Origin: Thermogemmata fonticola
GTDB lineage: Bacteria > Planctomycetota > Planctomycetia > Gemmatales > Gemmataceae
Assembly (NCBI RefSeq): GCF_013694095.1
Contig: NZ_JACEFB010000006.1
Span: forward strand, 186,001-250,000
Reading direction: 5' to 3'
Length of the DNA: 64,000 bases
The notes under the pieces were generated by a model. It was not told where the DNA came from and ran no database searches. It saw only the letters and a program-made list of their open reading frames with translations. Position numbers and translations under genes: made by a program. This document shows, one piece after another, positions 1-8,914 of this stretch (position 1 is the stretch's first letter; each line of letters opens with the position of its first letter).

Positions 1-59
1 AGGTGCAACGCAAGCTGTTCCACGATAATGCGGTGAAGTTCTACGGCCTGCCGAAATGA
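1..59 (+). CDS. C-terminal end of a plus-strand protein, possibly an amidohydrolase
   Basis: An open frame enters from the left edge (codons begin at base 3) and stops at TGA 57-59. The visible tail reads VQRKLFHDNAVKFYGLPK. A tail of the form 'K-hydrophobic-x-x-x-NA-x-x-x-YGL' is common at the end of amidohydrolase-2 (TIM-barrel metal hydrolase) proteins, which is the only basis for the guess. Bases 60-306 downstream hold no gene I can support. Confidence 0.45.
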   Translation, partial: VQRKLFHDNAVKFYGLPK

Positions 60-306
60 GGGTGAGAGGGCATGGGCGGTACCGGGTAGCCAGAAAGATG
101 CCACGAGTGTGAGCTATTGGATCAGGCCGGTGTGACGAACGGGGCCGGCAAGCCGGTCCTCAATTCCTAGTCCGCGGAAATGTTCCCTAGCTAGGCGTTC
201 TTCACCGACAGTCGGTTCGCAGCAGAGGCCGATTGTCTCCGTGTTTCATCTCCGCTGACTTATGCGGGTGAGGCGATAGAGAGGCGGGAAGGACAATTGC
301 GTTTCC

Positions 307-2154
307 TCAGCCCGAACGAGGCTTTTCCCGCACGTTGTATTCAAGCTTCCAGCGGTGGGAACCATCGCGGGAGTGGAGCCACAGTTCGAGTTGGCCCACA
401 GGTGTCACCTTGCTATGAAGGTGGACGGGAACGATCTGGCCGGCGGCAGCAGCGCCTTGGGGATCGAGCGTGGCGCGGATCGGTGTCAGCTCTTCGATTT
501 GTCCTTCCCAATCCTCGACGAGAGTGCCGGGGACATCTTCACGGCGCGTGGTGGAGCCGAGGAAACGGAACTCAGCTTCGGTTCCAACTCGCAGTCCGAC
601 TTCATAACCGGGAATATCGGTCTGGCTCCCTTCTTCCATCCCAAAGGGGGCGACACACAGGGCCTTGATGGGTGGGGGAAAACCCGGCACAGCCGGTAGA
701 TTGGCAGCGACACCGATGTAGTAGGCACGGGCGGTACCGCCCCGGATGCGTACCCCTTTGCCGCGGCGTGCCAATCCGTAGTAGGCAGCTCCCCGTGCGA
801 CGGCGAGATCAAAATCCGCTCCGGGAAGTTCTCGTGGCGTTTCGGAGTTTTCTGGCTCACTCCAACGGTGAAGCACCTCGCAAAGTCGTTGCCGGAGTAA
901 GTCGGATTTGAAGACTCCCCCGTTGAAGAGTAAAGCCGTGGGGAGGAGCCGCCCCGTCTTTTTGCGGCCCTTGCTTTCCCGGCGGGCGAGAGCTTCCCCG
1001 TGACGCTGGAGGAATTCTGCCAGATGCCGTGTAATGGCAGGATCGCTGGCATAAGGGAGGCCAAGCTCTTCCAAGCCCACGGCACTTCCGGTTTGTGGGG
1101 TAGCATCGGGCGGACAATAGGGGAAGAAACCATCCAGAATCACTTGTTCCACCAGGGATCGCGGCAATTCGTAGGTGATAGTGCCTCCCACAACAGCGCG
1201 CCCTTTGCCCAGCAAGGTGACCGGTGCACTGCCCAATTGAGGGGATGCCAGGAGCGACTCTTTGGCTATCCGGCACGCGTGGGTAAGTTGGGCCAGTTGT
1301 ACAGCATCTAGCCGCAGGCCGCGCTCTTTTTGCAGTTGCTGGGCGACATGATAGGCCAGCGTCAGGTCCATGTTATCGCCGCCCAGGAGCAGGTGTTCGC
1401 CAACCGCCAGCCGGGTCAGAACGAGTGAGCCATTTTCTTCGCCAACTTCAATGAGAGTGAAGTCAGTAGTGCCGCCGCCTACGTCTGCGACCAAGACCAG
1501 ATCGCCGACGTGGACCAAGTCTCGCCAAGTGTCGCCGCAATGGTCGATCCAGGCATAAAAGGCGGCCTGCGGTTCCTCCAGGAGGGTCAGATGTTCGAGG
1601 CCGGCGGCCCGTGCGGCCTCGACGGTCAGGTCACGGGCTGCCGCATCGAAGGAAGCCGGAACGGTTAGGATAATCTCTTGAAGTTCCAGCCGGTGATCTG
1701 GAACATCGCGGCCGATCGTATAATTCCACGCTTCTGCCAGATGCCGGAGGTAGCGGATACTGGCTTCCACAGGCGAAACTTTCCGCACAGAGTCCGGAGC
1801 ACGCAACGGGAGGAATGCAGCTCGGCGATCGACATGGGGATGGCATAACCACGACTTGGCAGATGCTACCAAGCGGGTCGGTACCTGTGACCCGAATTGC
1901 CGGGCAAATTCGCCGACGCAGTAGTCCCTCTGTTTGTCCCAAGGCAGTTGTAAGGCTCCAGCAGGTTGCTCACCTGGGGCTGGTAAATACAGAAATGATG
2001 GGAGCAGGGGGCGCTCTGCCACCTCTCCTGGTGCGATCAATTGGAGGATGGGCAAAACCTGAACACGAGGCGGGCTAGCGGCTCCTGTATCGACATAGGC
2101 CAAGGCGCAATTGGTCGTTCCTAAATCGATACCGACGACAAAACGTGAAGTCAT
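307..2154 (-). CDS. Hsp70-family (DnaK-like) protein
   Basis: This is a 615-residue cytoplasmic protein of the Hsp70/actin ATPase superfamily. The N-terminal nucleotide-binding domain shows phosphate-1 motif GIDLGTTNC (residues 8-16), phosphate-2 motif VADVGGGTTDF (222-232) and adenosine-binding motif LLFNGGVFKS (408-417). The roughly 200 residues after the ATPase core do not look like the usual DnaK substrate-binding domain and lid, so this is a divergent Hsp70 homologue rather than the housekeeping DnaK. No dnaJ or grpE is adjacent. The ATG is preceded by AGGAG at about 8 bases. The gene is divergent from the 2424 gene and the shared upstream region carries a 14-bp direct repeat. Family assignment is firm; the client or role is unknown. 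Confidence 0.93.
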   Translation of the reverse strand: MTSRFVVGIDLGTTNCALAYVDTGAASPPRVQVLPILQLIAPGEVAERPLLPSFLYLPAPGEQPAGALQLPWDKQRDYCVGEFARQFGSQVPTRLVASAKSWLCHPHVDRRAAFLPLRAPDSVRKVSPVEASIRYLRHLAEAWNYTIGRDVPDHRLELQEIILTVPASFDAAARDLTVEAARAAGLEHLTLLEEPQAAFYAWIDHCGDTWRDLVHVGDLVLVADVGGGTTDFTLIEVGEENGSLVLTRLAVGEHLLLGGDNMDLTLAYHVAQQLQKERGLRLDAVQLAQLTHACRIAKESLLASPQLGSAPVTLLGKGRAVVGGTITYELPRSLVEQVILDGFFPYCPPDATPQTGSAVGLEELGLPYASDPAITRHLAEFLQRHGEALARRESKGRKKTGRLLPTALLFNGGVFKSDLLRQRLCEVLHRWSEPENSETPRELPGADFDLAVARGAAYYGLARRGKGVRIRGGTARAYYIGVAANLPAVPGFPPPIKALCVAPFGMEEGSQTDIPGYEVGLRVGTEAEFRFLGSTTRREDVPGTLVEDWEGQIEELTPIRATLDPQGAAAAGQIVPVHLHSKVTPVGQLELWLHSRDGSHRWKLEYNVREKPRSG

Positions 2155-2259
2155 ATCCCCGTCTCCTGTGGGCGATTCCTAAGCTAGGAGGGAGGAGCGG
2201 TGACGGAGGCTGAACAAATGCCTTTGATCAAGCGTCAGGCTCCGTTACCCTTCGGGCAA

Positions 2260-2295
2260 TTAGTGCCCGGTCCGCCCCAAGTTAGTGCCCGGTCC
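2260..2295. repeat. Pair of 14-bp direct repeats in a divergent promoter region
   Basis: TTAGTGCCCGGTCC occurs at 2260-2273 and exactly again at 2282-2295, 22 bp start to start, about two helical turns. The first copy also sits in a short inverted repeat (CGGGCA at 2253-2258, TGCCCG at 2264-2269). It lies between the divergent Hsp70 and spermidine-synthase-like genes, so it could be an operator; no regulator is identified. Confidence 0.5.
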
Positions 2296-2423
2296 CTCCC
2301 AGATGGAATTTTCCGCTCGGTATGCTGAGAATTGTACACGCGTTACGGAAGCGGATGGCCGAAAGGGGTAGAATCGGATAACCTGGTGCACAGGTGACAG
2401 TTTCTTTCTCTGAATGAGTAGCC

Positions 2424-4925
2424 ATGAGCACTGCAACCATCGCCGGAGTTTCTGCCCTGCCGCTCGGCCGTTTGGCGGGGGTAGGATTGATCGTTTTTGT
2501 AGCCAATGCTGCCCTGCTGGTGTTACAACTTACCGCCAGCCGACTGCTCGCGCCGTTCGTCGGCTCCAGTTTGGAAACCTGGACCTCGATCATCGGGGTG
2601 TTTCTGACGGGTATTGCCTTGGGAAACGGTTGGGGCGGACGCGTGGCGGATCGGTTTCCCCAACCGCGGACCTTGATGCTGGTTCTGCTCATCAGTGCGG
2701 TGACAGCCATCTGGATGGCGGTGTTGCCTCTTCTGTTGCAACTCAGCGGCCTGTACAAAGCAATTCCTCTCGGACCACGCATTCCTCTTTTAGCCGTGCT
2801 GTTGTGTCTGCCCGCTGGCTTTACTCTTAGTTTACTGACCCCGTTGGCCATCAAGCTGGGCTTGCCCGATGTGTCCAAAACAGGGCGGGTGGCTGGTCTC
2901 ATTTTCGCGCTGAGCACTCTCGGTTGCCTTCTGGGAAATTATTTGACCGGTTTTTATCTGATGCGATGGTTCACAATTACCACCCTTGTGCTCATGTCAG
3001 CGGCATCCCTGTTGGTGCTTGCGGGTTGGGTGGGACTGGCTATGCGGAGAAATCCCTCAACGATGGAGGCAAGCAACGGCCGCTCAACTTCCCATGAAGC
3101 TCCCGTCACCGAGGGACGTGTGGAAGGGACAGAGGCGGTTGCTGGGAACCCCATGGACGGCACTACGGTCTGTATCGCACCTTACGCGATCCGGAACATT
3201 CGCCTGGCCTACCTCATCGTATTCCTGGCCAGCTTCTGCGGCATGACGTTGGAGCTGACCGCTTCCCGCGTGCTCGCCCTAGAACTTGGTGTGTCCCTCT
3301 TCACCTGGACGGGTATTATCGGAGTGATGCTGGCAGGAACAGCGCTAGGCAATCTGAGTGGGGGGCTTCTGGCAGACTTTATGAACAAACCGGGGCGGTC
3401 CCGCAATCCACGCGTGGCCTTGGCAGCGACCCTGATCGCCGGTGGGGCAGGGACGGTGCTGTTGTTTGTCACGCGGTTTCTGGTCAATGAGTTTAGTCCC
3501 TTCGCGGATTGGGAGCCGATGTATCAGGTTCTGGGCTGGACTTTCAGTCTCTTCTTTTTACCCATGTTCGTCTTGGGGATGGTGTCGCCTCAGGTGATTC
3601 GTTTGGCGATGCCCGACGTGGCACAAGCGGGGCGAGTTGCCGGACGGATTTATGCTTGGAGCACGGGCGGTGCGATTGCCGGTACCTTTGCTACAGGGTA
3701 TGTGCTGCTATCCCAATTTGGAGCGACGGCGACGTTATTAGGGGTTGCCGCCACTTTGACGCTGACTAGCGTCCTGATCATGCGTATCTGGGAACATAGC
3801 GTGCTCCTTTATTTCGCCAGTCTGGTCATCGGTGGTGTCACGGGAGGGGTCATTCTGAACTATCGAGGGGATAATGATCCTTTCCTTGTGGTGAAGACAG
3901 AGTCGAATTATTACACCATTCGCGTCACTGTGGATCGCACATACTTTGTGGATGAAGAAGGAAACCGTTACTATCGGCCCACAGGGTTTTTGAATCTATC
4001 GTTGGATATGCTGCTGCATTCGAGTGTGGATCCCGCCCATCCCGAAATACTGCACTACACCCACGAGTATGTGCAAATGGAGTTTGTCCAGGCGGCACGT
4101 TTGTCCACGCCAGAACCTCACGTCTTGGTGATTGGCGGAGGGGGATATACTTTCCCTCGTTATGTGATGGAAGTCATGCCGGAAGCCCAAATGGATGTGG
4201 TGGAGATCGACCCGGCTGTCACTCAGGTGGCCCGTGATTATCTCGGCCTGAAAGATTATCCCAACATGCATATCTACCACATGGATGGCCGGCAATACGT
4301 GGCAGAAAAAGCGACGCCGGGAAGCTATGATGTCATCGTTCAGGATGCTGTCAACGATCTCTCGGTACCCGCTCATTTGCTGACTAAAGAGTACAATGAT
4401 GCGGTCCGCGCTGCTCTCAAGCCGGATGGAGTCTACCTTCTGACGGTGATCGATGCTGTGGAGTATGGACAACTGTGGCGAGCAGCCATGCATACCCTCC
4501 GCCAGACGTTTCCTCACGTCGAGTTGCTCGGAGCTGACGATATCAATGTCCAGGATCGGCAAGTGTTTGTGATTTATGCTTCTAATAAGCCGCTGGATTT
4601 GCAAACAGTCCAGAAGGGTGTTACAGCGCACCAACAACGCCATTTGGCGCCGCTTTTGGAGAAAGCACGGCCTGCGATGATCACGGCCTGGGTAAGCGGG
4701 GGAGTCATAATCCCTCAGACACTGTTGTCTTGTGCGCCGATGTGTGCCTTGACAAGGGATTGGCTAGACGCTGTGCCCGCACGAATCCGAACTGTGCGAG
4801 CCGATCCGGAGGTGATTCGCCCCTATCTGGAGGCAGAACCGAAAATCATCCTGACGGATCAGTATGCACCCGTGGACAATCTCATGGCTGATGTTTACCG
4901 TTACCGTTCACGACGGCGGCCGTGA
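2424..4925 (+). CDS. Membrane-bound spermidine-synthase-like protein with duplicated transporter-like half
   Basis: The protein has 833 residues. Residues 20-205 and 260-480 are two related multi-pass membrane modules: LQLTASR (34-40) recurs as LELTASR (276-282), and GLPDVSKTGRVAG (146-158) recurs as AMPDVAQAGRVAG (395-407). An internal duplication is therefore directly visible. The C-terminal part (about 560-800) is a Rossmann fold of the spermidine synthase type, with VLVIGGGG (567-574), VEID (593-596) and VQDA (639-642). The nucleotide loop reads GGGG where polyamine synthases have GGGD, so aminopropyl transfer is not assured. Proteins of this build are common in environmental bacteria and mostly uncharacterised. 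The ATG has only a weak ribosome site. Confidence 0.85.
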   Translation: MSTATIAGVSALPLGRLAGVGLIVFVANAALLVLQLTASRLLAPFVGSSLETWTSIIGVFLTGIALGNGWGGRVADRFPQPRTLMLVLLISAVTAIWMAVLPLLLQLSGLYKAIPLGPRIPLLAVLLCLPAGFTLSLLTPLAIKLGLPDVSKTGRVAGLIFALSTLGCLLGNYLTGFYLMRWFTITTLVLMSAASLLVLAGWVGLAMRRNPSTMEASNGRSTSHEAPVTEGRVEGTEAVAGNPMDGTTVCIAPYAIRNIRLAYLIVFLASFCGMTLELTASRVLALELGVSLFTWTGIIGVMLAGTALGNLSGGLLADFMNKPGRSRNPRVALAATLIAGGAGTVLLFVTRFLVNEFSPFADWEPMYQVLGWTFSLFFLPMFVLGMVSPQVIRLAMPDVAQAGRVAGRIYAWSTGGAIAGTFATGYVLLSQFGATATLLGVAATLTLTSVLIMRIWEHSVLLYFASLVIGGVTGGVILNYRGDNDPFLVVKTESNYYTIRVTVDRTYFVDEEGNRYYRPTGFLNLSLDMLLHSSVDPAHPEILHYTHEYVQMEFVQAARLSTPEPHVLVIGGGGYTFPRYVMEVMPEAQMDVVEIDPAVTQVARDYLGLKDYPNMHIYHMDGRQYVAEKATPGSYDVIVQDAVNDLSVPAHLLTKEYNDAVRAALKPDGVYLLTVIDAVEYGQLWRAAMHTLRQTFPHVELLGADDINVQDRQVFVIYASNKPLDLQTVQKGVTAHQQRHLAPLLEKARPAMITAWVSGGVIIPQTLLSCAPMCALTRDWLDAVPARIRTVRADPEVIRPYLEAEPKIILTDQYAPVDNLMADVYRYRSRRRP

Positions 4926-5325
4926 TATTAGATTGTCTCACTCTTCAGGAATCATTTCATCATTGCCTTGGACCAGAAGCACTCTTGCATCGCGGGGGTA
5001 GTTCTGGACCATGGTTTTCCCACCTCAGGGCTACGTTGACATGATCTGATGAACTGCTTATAGCAGGCCGTCGTGGGGGAACATGGTAGCAGATGACCGT
5101 AAGTGCTCGACCTCAAGAGAAGTTGACGTTGTGTTACTTAGGACGAGGTAAGGGGACGGTGTGCAGAAGATAAAGTACAGCAGGTTCCCCAGCGCAATTT
5201 CGAGCATTGCGAAAGGACCCGACGTTATGGTCTCCGTAACCTGGCGGGTGAAAATGTGTTGTGGATCACTTCTCCGACTGAGGAGAAGCGGTTAGCGAGG
5301 CAGGGTACATTGGGGGAGTACCACA
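4926..5325. other. 400-base stretch without a recognisable gene
   Basis: No supported coding frame was seen. The clearest structure is a perfect 7-bp inverted repeat, CTTCTCC at 5269-5275 and GGAGAAG at 5282-5288, ending about 37 bases before the small gene at 5326. A weaker pair TTTCG/CGAAA lies near 5195-5215. These could be leader or terminator structures. Confidence 0.4.
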
Positions 5326-5556
5326 ATGGCAGTGCGGGGCGAGGCCAGGGGTTGGGTGATCCCGGCCGAGTGTGTGCGGCTGATTCCGGAGCCAGTGCGT
5401 GTGGGACCGCCTCCTCCGGAGGGTGCAGTAGAAGAGCCGACTATTGTGGTGCATCGCGAAAACGATGTGGTGCGCGCGGTGGATCTGACGTGTGTGTGCG
5501 GCCGCTCGTATCGGATTTGGTGTGAGGAAGAGCTGTCGAATGTAACAACCTCCTAG
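5326..5556 (+). CDS. Small hypothetical protein with a CxC motif
   Basis: The frame encodes 76 residues. It starts at an ATG preceded by GGGGGAG, is rich in valine and proline in the middle, and ends with a patterned stretch around LTCVCGRSYRIWCEE that looks like a folded segment with possible metal-binding cysteines (CxC plus a third Cys). Plus-strand position ahead of the lipoproteins and fliLMNO suggests it could belong to the flagellar locus, but 285 bases separate it from the next start. No function is recognised. The ribosome site and patterned sequence are the reasons for calling it a gene. Confidence 0.55.
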   Translation: MAVRGEARGWVIPAECVRLIPEPVRVGPPPPEGAVEEPTIVVHRENDVVRAVDLTCVCGRSYRIWCEEELSNVTTS

Positions 5557-5841
5557 GAACCGCCCTCTGGACGAGGGGATCGCCTGACTGAGCTACCTAT
5601 GTGAAGGGAAGATGGGCTACCGTCGCGGTTAGGCAGAATCATTCGAGTGTCGTGAATTGATTCTCTTTCCCCGCAGGAATTACCGGAAAACAACACACGG
5701 GGCAAAAGGGGCCATGCGGGTGCGTGGATCGCTTGCTAGGCGAACGACTTGGGAATAACGGCTTAGGGATAACTGGTCGGTGTTCCGGCAAGGATGTCAA
5801 GTGTTCCGAGAGTTCAGGGCGGACGGGCAAGGAGTGCTGGG

Positions 5842-6543
5842 GTGCGCTGGGCGAGCAGGACAAGGTGGATATTCCTAGGCTTGATGGGGCTGACGGCGGG
5901 TTGCCGACTTCCTCCTAAGGGAGATCATGTCGAGGCTCCTGTACCGCTGCCCTACGAGAAGGCTGCCGGCAAATTTTCCCAGCGTGTCATCGATAATGGC
6001 GAAGGGAGCATTGTTGCTCAGGCGGGTTTGTCCTCAAGGGGAATGAATGCACCGGAGGTCATGCCAGCAGGCGGACGTTGGCTAGCCAGAGAGAACACCA
6101 AATACCGTCCAGGTCCGCAGGTGCCCCCCCAGCCCTTGCCACCACCGACACCCTGGCCGGGAGGCGACCCTCATCAACGCAGCACCCCGACGGTTTTGGG
6201 GGACCGGCTGGAATTGGGACCAGGCGAAAACCCTCTGGAACGAGTGGTCGAGTTGACCCGCGAGTTGGAGGCCTTATCGCTCTACAATCGTTCGCTTCAG
6301 GAACGGATCCAGCAGTTGGAAACCCAACAGCAGGTGCGCGAGCAGGCTCTGGCCGAAGCCGTGCGACAGGTGGAAACAGCCACCCAGGAAGTCACTCGAT
6401 CCCGCAGCCAGATTGAACAGTTGCAAAACGAAGTGGCGATGCTACAAGCTCAAATCCGACAGATGGAAAAGGAGGATGTCGAATTGCTGCGGGCGGTGAT
6501 CAGCACTTTGGAGAAATTGCTCGGAGAACGGAGGGGGCCATGA
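5842..6543 (+). CDS. Predicted lipoprotein with a C-terminal coiled coil
   Basis: The start is set at GTG 5842, because AAGGAG lies 7 bases upstream and the product (233 residues) then opens with basic residues, a hydrophobic core and lipobox LTAGC. An upstream ATG at 5794 has no good ribosome site and would bury the signal peptide. After the lipobox comes a proline-rich linker, then from about residue 145 a long heptad-like region rich in Glu, Gln and Leu (for example NRSLQERIQQLETQQQV), predicted coiled coil. It overlaps the next lipoprotein by 4 bases (ATGA), so the two are probably co-translated. Position ahead of fliLMNO suggests an envelope accessory of the flagellum. No family is recognised. 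Confidence 0.75.
   Translation: MRWASRTRWIFLGLMGLTAGCRLPPKGDHVEAPVPLPYEKAAGKFSQRVIDNGEGSIVAQAGLSSRGMNAPEVMPAGGRWLARENTKYRPGPQVPPQPLPPPTPWPGGDPHQRSTPTVLGDRLELGPGENPLERVVELTRELEALSLYNRSLQERIQQLETQQQVREQALAEAVRQVETATQEVTRSRSQIEQLQNEVAMLQAQIRQMEKEDVELLRAVISTLEKLLGERRGP
5970..5996 (+). promoter_or_regulatory. Possible internal sigma-28-like promoter
   Basis: CAAA (5970-5973), 15 bases, then ATCGATAA (5989-5996). Form and spacing match the element upstream of the FlgM-like gene. It lies inside the coiled-coil lipoprotein gene and would read toward the second lipoprotein and fliLMNO. Because it is inside coding sequence it may be chance. Confidence 0.2.
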
Positions 6544-7343
6544 ATCGCCGGGGATTCTGTCTGAGTGTGCTCGGCGGTTCCCTGCTGACGGGATGCCAGC
6601 AATTGTTATCCAGTGTGCCTCGGCCTTTTCGGCCACCGCCGCCAGGTCCACCCACATTCAGCTACTATCACCTGCCCGATTGGACGTGGGAATCGGTCCA
6701 GCGCGTTGTTGTGCTCCCGTTTTTGAATGAGACGGCCTTTTCTCGCGTCGCAGATGAAGTACAGCAGAATTTCCTCGGTGAGTTGCAACGTTTGGGACGA
6801 TTTGAAGTGATACCGGCACCCGCCGACGATCGAGCGACGTTGGCGGCATCGGTTCGTCGGGGAGGTCGGTTTGATGAGGCGATTCTGCTCGATATTGCCC
6901 GCTTAAGCAGTGCCGATGTGCTCGTCCATGGGATCGTCAGCCAGTATGCCCTCCATCCTCGGCCTCGCCTGGGACTTGTCCTGCAAGCCGTGGCCCCGCA
7001 GCTCGGAAAGGTCGTGGCCTCGGTTGATGGTTTGTGGGATACCATGGATGCCACTTTGGCGGAACGCTGCCGTGCCTTTTATCGCCAGCGCCCGCGGCCA
7101 TTGCCTGCCTTCATCCGCAACAATTTCATCGTCCACGATTCTATCTATCTGGAAGAACTGGCCTTGGATTCTCCTACCTTATTCCAGCGGTGGGTTTGTT
7201 GGGAAGCCGCCATCATACTCCTAGGTTACCGGGTACCTGGGGTGACTTATGGCACGGATAGCAAACCTTTGCCGCCGATGGTGCCGTCCTTTCCGGAGGG
7301 TGAGGGAATGCCGCACCATGATCCTGCACTGCGGGGGATGTAG
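6540..7343 (+). CDS. Lipoprotein with a CsgG/LpoB/FlgO-like N-terminal fold
   Basis: The protein has 267 residues. It opens MNRRGF and has lipobox LLTGC near residue 18, so it is probably an envelope lipoprotein. After a proline-rich linker the segment VQRVVVLPFLNETAF, a helix, and 'LQRLGRFEVIPA' follow the beta-alpha-beta pattern seen in the N-terminal domains of CsgG, LpoB, FlgO/FlgT and TolB-like lipoproteins, and the segment around SSADVLVHGIVSQY fits the same pattern. The assignment is by pattern only. It starts within the stop of the upstream gene (ATGA) with GGAGG 5 bases before the ATG. The neighbours are flagellar, so a role at the outer-membrane part of the motor is a reasonable inference. 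Confidence 0.75.
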   Translation: MNRRGFCLSVLGGSLLTGCQQLLSSVPRPFRPPPPGPPTFSYYHLPDWTWESVQRVVVLPFLNETAFSRVADEVQQNFLGELQRLGRFEVIPAPADDRATLAASVRRGGRFDEAILLDIARLSSADVLVHGIVSQYALHPRPRLGLVLQAVAPQLGKVVASVDGLWDTMDATLAERCRAFYRQRPRPLPAFIRNNFIVHDSIYLEELALDSPTLFQRWVCWEAAIILLGYRVPGVTYGTDSKPLPPMVPSFPEGEGMPHHDPALRGM

Positions 7344-7520
7344 CCTGCGGAGAAGGATGGAACTATTCGCTAAGAGAAGCACCTTTGGTAGGACTCAGCC
7401 GAAGGCGCATTTGACCTTGCGATGAGGCACGGGACTGAGTAAATCCAGGTCCGGCACGGATGGCGGATCGACCGCACGCAGCAAGGACGCAGGGGCTGAT
7501 ATTCTCCAGGAGTTTGCACC

Positions 7521-8033
7521 ATGTCCGCTGCTGCACCTGTTGCCACGGCCCAAGACGTTGCGCCTGGCGGTAAGAAGAACCGCAAACTGCTCTTCGCCGC
7601 TGTCGGAGTGGTAGCCATCCTAGCAGGCGCGGCGTTACCGCTCGTAGTGGATATTTCCTCGTTACTGGGCAAACCAAAGGAGGGAACTCAGGACAAGCCG
7701 CACGCCGAAACCAAGACCGCTATCGTTCCTTTTGGAGACATGGTGGTCAATCTCGCGGATGAGCGCGCCATGCGCTACCTGCGGGTCAAGCTAGCGGTGC
7801 TCGTCGATGCGGATCAAGAGAAGGAGGTTGCCGACCTGTTGGCGAAAAAGAAGCCGGCTGTCAAGAGTAAATTGATCAGCCATCTGGCAGGTAAAACCCT
7901 CAAAGATGTGAGCGGTACCGTGGGGGTCAACCGGTTGCAGCGGGAAATACTCGAACGTTTTGAAGAGGTGCTCTATCCCGATGGCCATAGTCCCCTCCGG
8001 GCTATCTTGTTTGAGGAATACGTAGTGCAATGA
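7521..8033 (+). CDS. fliL: Flagellar basal-body protein FliL
   Basis: FliL is a single-pass inner-membrane protein that surrounds and supports the stator. The frame gives 170 residues with a basic cytoplasmic N terminus, one membrane helix (LLFAAVGVVAILAGAALPLV, about 27-46), then the FliL domain with characteristic stretches MVVNLAD, RYLRVKLAVLV and VNRLQREILERFEEVLYP. AGGAG precedes the ATG by 8 bases. The stop overlaps the fliM start (ATGA, 8030-8033), the classic fliL-fliM junction. A 177-base gap with no clear promoter separates it from the lipoprotein upstream. Confidence 0.93.
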   Translation: MSAAAPVATAQDVAPGGKKNRKLLFAAVGVVAILAGAALPLVVDISSLLGKPKEGTQDKPHAETKTAIVPFGDMVVNLADERAMRYLRVKLAVLVDADQEKEVADLLAKKKPAVKSKLISHLAGKTLKDVSGTVGVNRLQREILERFEEVLYPDGHSPLRAILFEEYVVQ

Positions 8034-8905
8034 CGACACCCCAGCCCTTGGACTTCCGCCACCCCCCGCCGGGAGCGCTGGAACGCCAGTTCGGTCAATG
8101 GATACAGCAAGCACTCCGGCGTTTCGCCCACCAGTCATCCCGGCTTTTGCCCTTTTCTCTCTCTTTGGAACTGGCTAGTGTTGAAACGGGGACACTCGCA
8201 CACCTGACGGCTGCTGTGCCGGATGAAGCGGCATGCTTTCCCCTGACCACCGATGATCCTAATGATGGCGCTCTCTGGCTGGTGCTGCCGCGGTCTGTCC
8301 AGCTCACCTTGCTGATGGGGTTGCTGGGTGAAATCCCAGATAAATGGCCGGAGGATCGAGAGGCTACGGACTTAGAGGCCGCCCTTGTCGACTATCTGCT
8401 CCGGGAGCTGTTCTTGACCCCGCTGGAGCAATCCTGGCCCGACGCTCCGTTGTCTCTGACAGCAGGGACGAGTCAAACCCTACGTGCAGTCCTGCGTCGT
8501 CACGAGGCGGAATTGGCACTCTGCGCGGCAATCCAGATTACGGCACCCTGGGGACAGCAGACTTTCTGGTTGTGCGCCCCCCGCCAAGGACGGTGGGAGC
8601 AGCTCGGTACTTCTCAGCCTTCAGTACCAGCGACTCCGCCCTCTGCTGCCTGGCGTGCCCAATTAGAATTGCTGGTGCAGAACCTGCCCGTGGAGCTGAG
8701 CGTCATTTTGGGACAGGTGGAAACCACCATGCAGCGACTGGCAGAACTGAAAGTGGGAGATGTTCTGGTCCTGGAGCAGTCAGTGCATCGGCCATTACAA
8801 ACCTGGGTGGGTGGGGTGCCGAAATTCCGAGCCTGGCCTGGCCGACGCGGGGCACGGACCGCTATCCTCATCGATGCCCTTGGGTCGGATTCTCCTCGGT
8901 CATGA
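8030..8905 (+). CDS. fliM: Flagellar switch protein FliM (lacks the CheY-binding motif)
   Basis: FliM forms the middle of the C-ring and sets rotation direction. The 291-residue product is assigned by position between fliL and fliN and by a C-terminal SpoA-like domain (about 215-285: LPVELSVILGQVETTMQRL, then LKVGDVLVLE). Canonical FliM is around 330 residues and starts with a conserved EIDALL helix that binds phosphorylated CheY. Here the N terminus is proline-rich and has no such motif, so coupling to CheY may be lost or rerouted through FliN. The middle domain is weakly conserved. It could alternatively be described only as a SpoA-domain switch protein. Confidence 0.82.
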   Translation: MTTPQPLDFRHPPPGALERQFGQWIQQALRRFAHQSSRLLPFSLSLELASVETGTLAHLTAAVPDEAACFPLTTDDPNDGALWLVLPRSVQLTLLMGLLGEIPDKWPEDREATDLEAALVDYLLRELFLTPLEQSWPDAPLSLTAGTSQTLRAVLRRHEAELALCAAIQITAPWGQQTFWLCAPRQGRWEQLGTSQPSVPATPPSAAWRAQLELLVQNLPVELSVILGQVETTMQRLAELKVGDVLVLEQSVHRPLQTWVGGVPKFRAWPGRRGARTAILIDALGSDSPRS

Positions 8906-8914
8906 GCCAACGCT

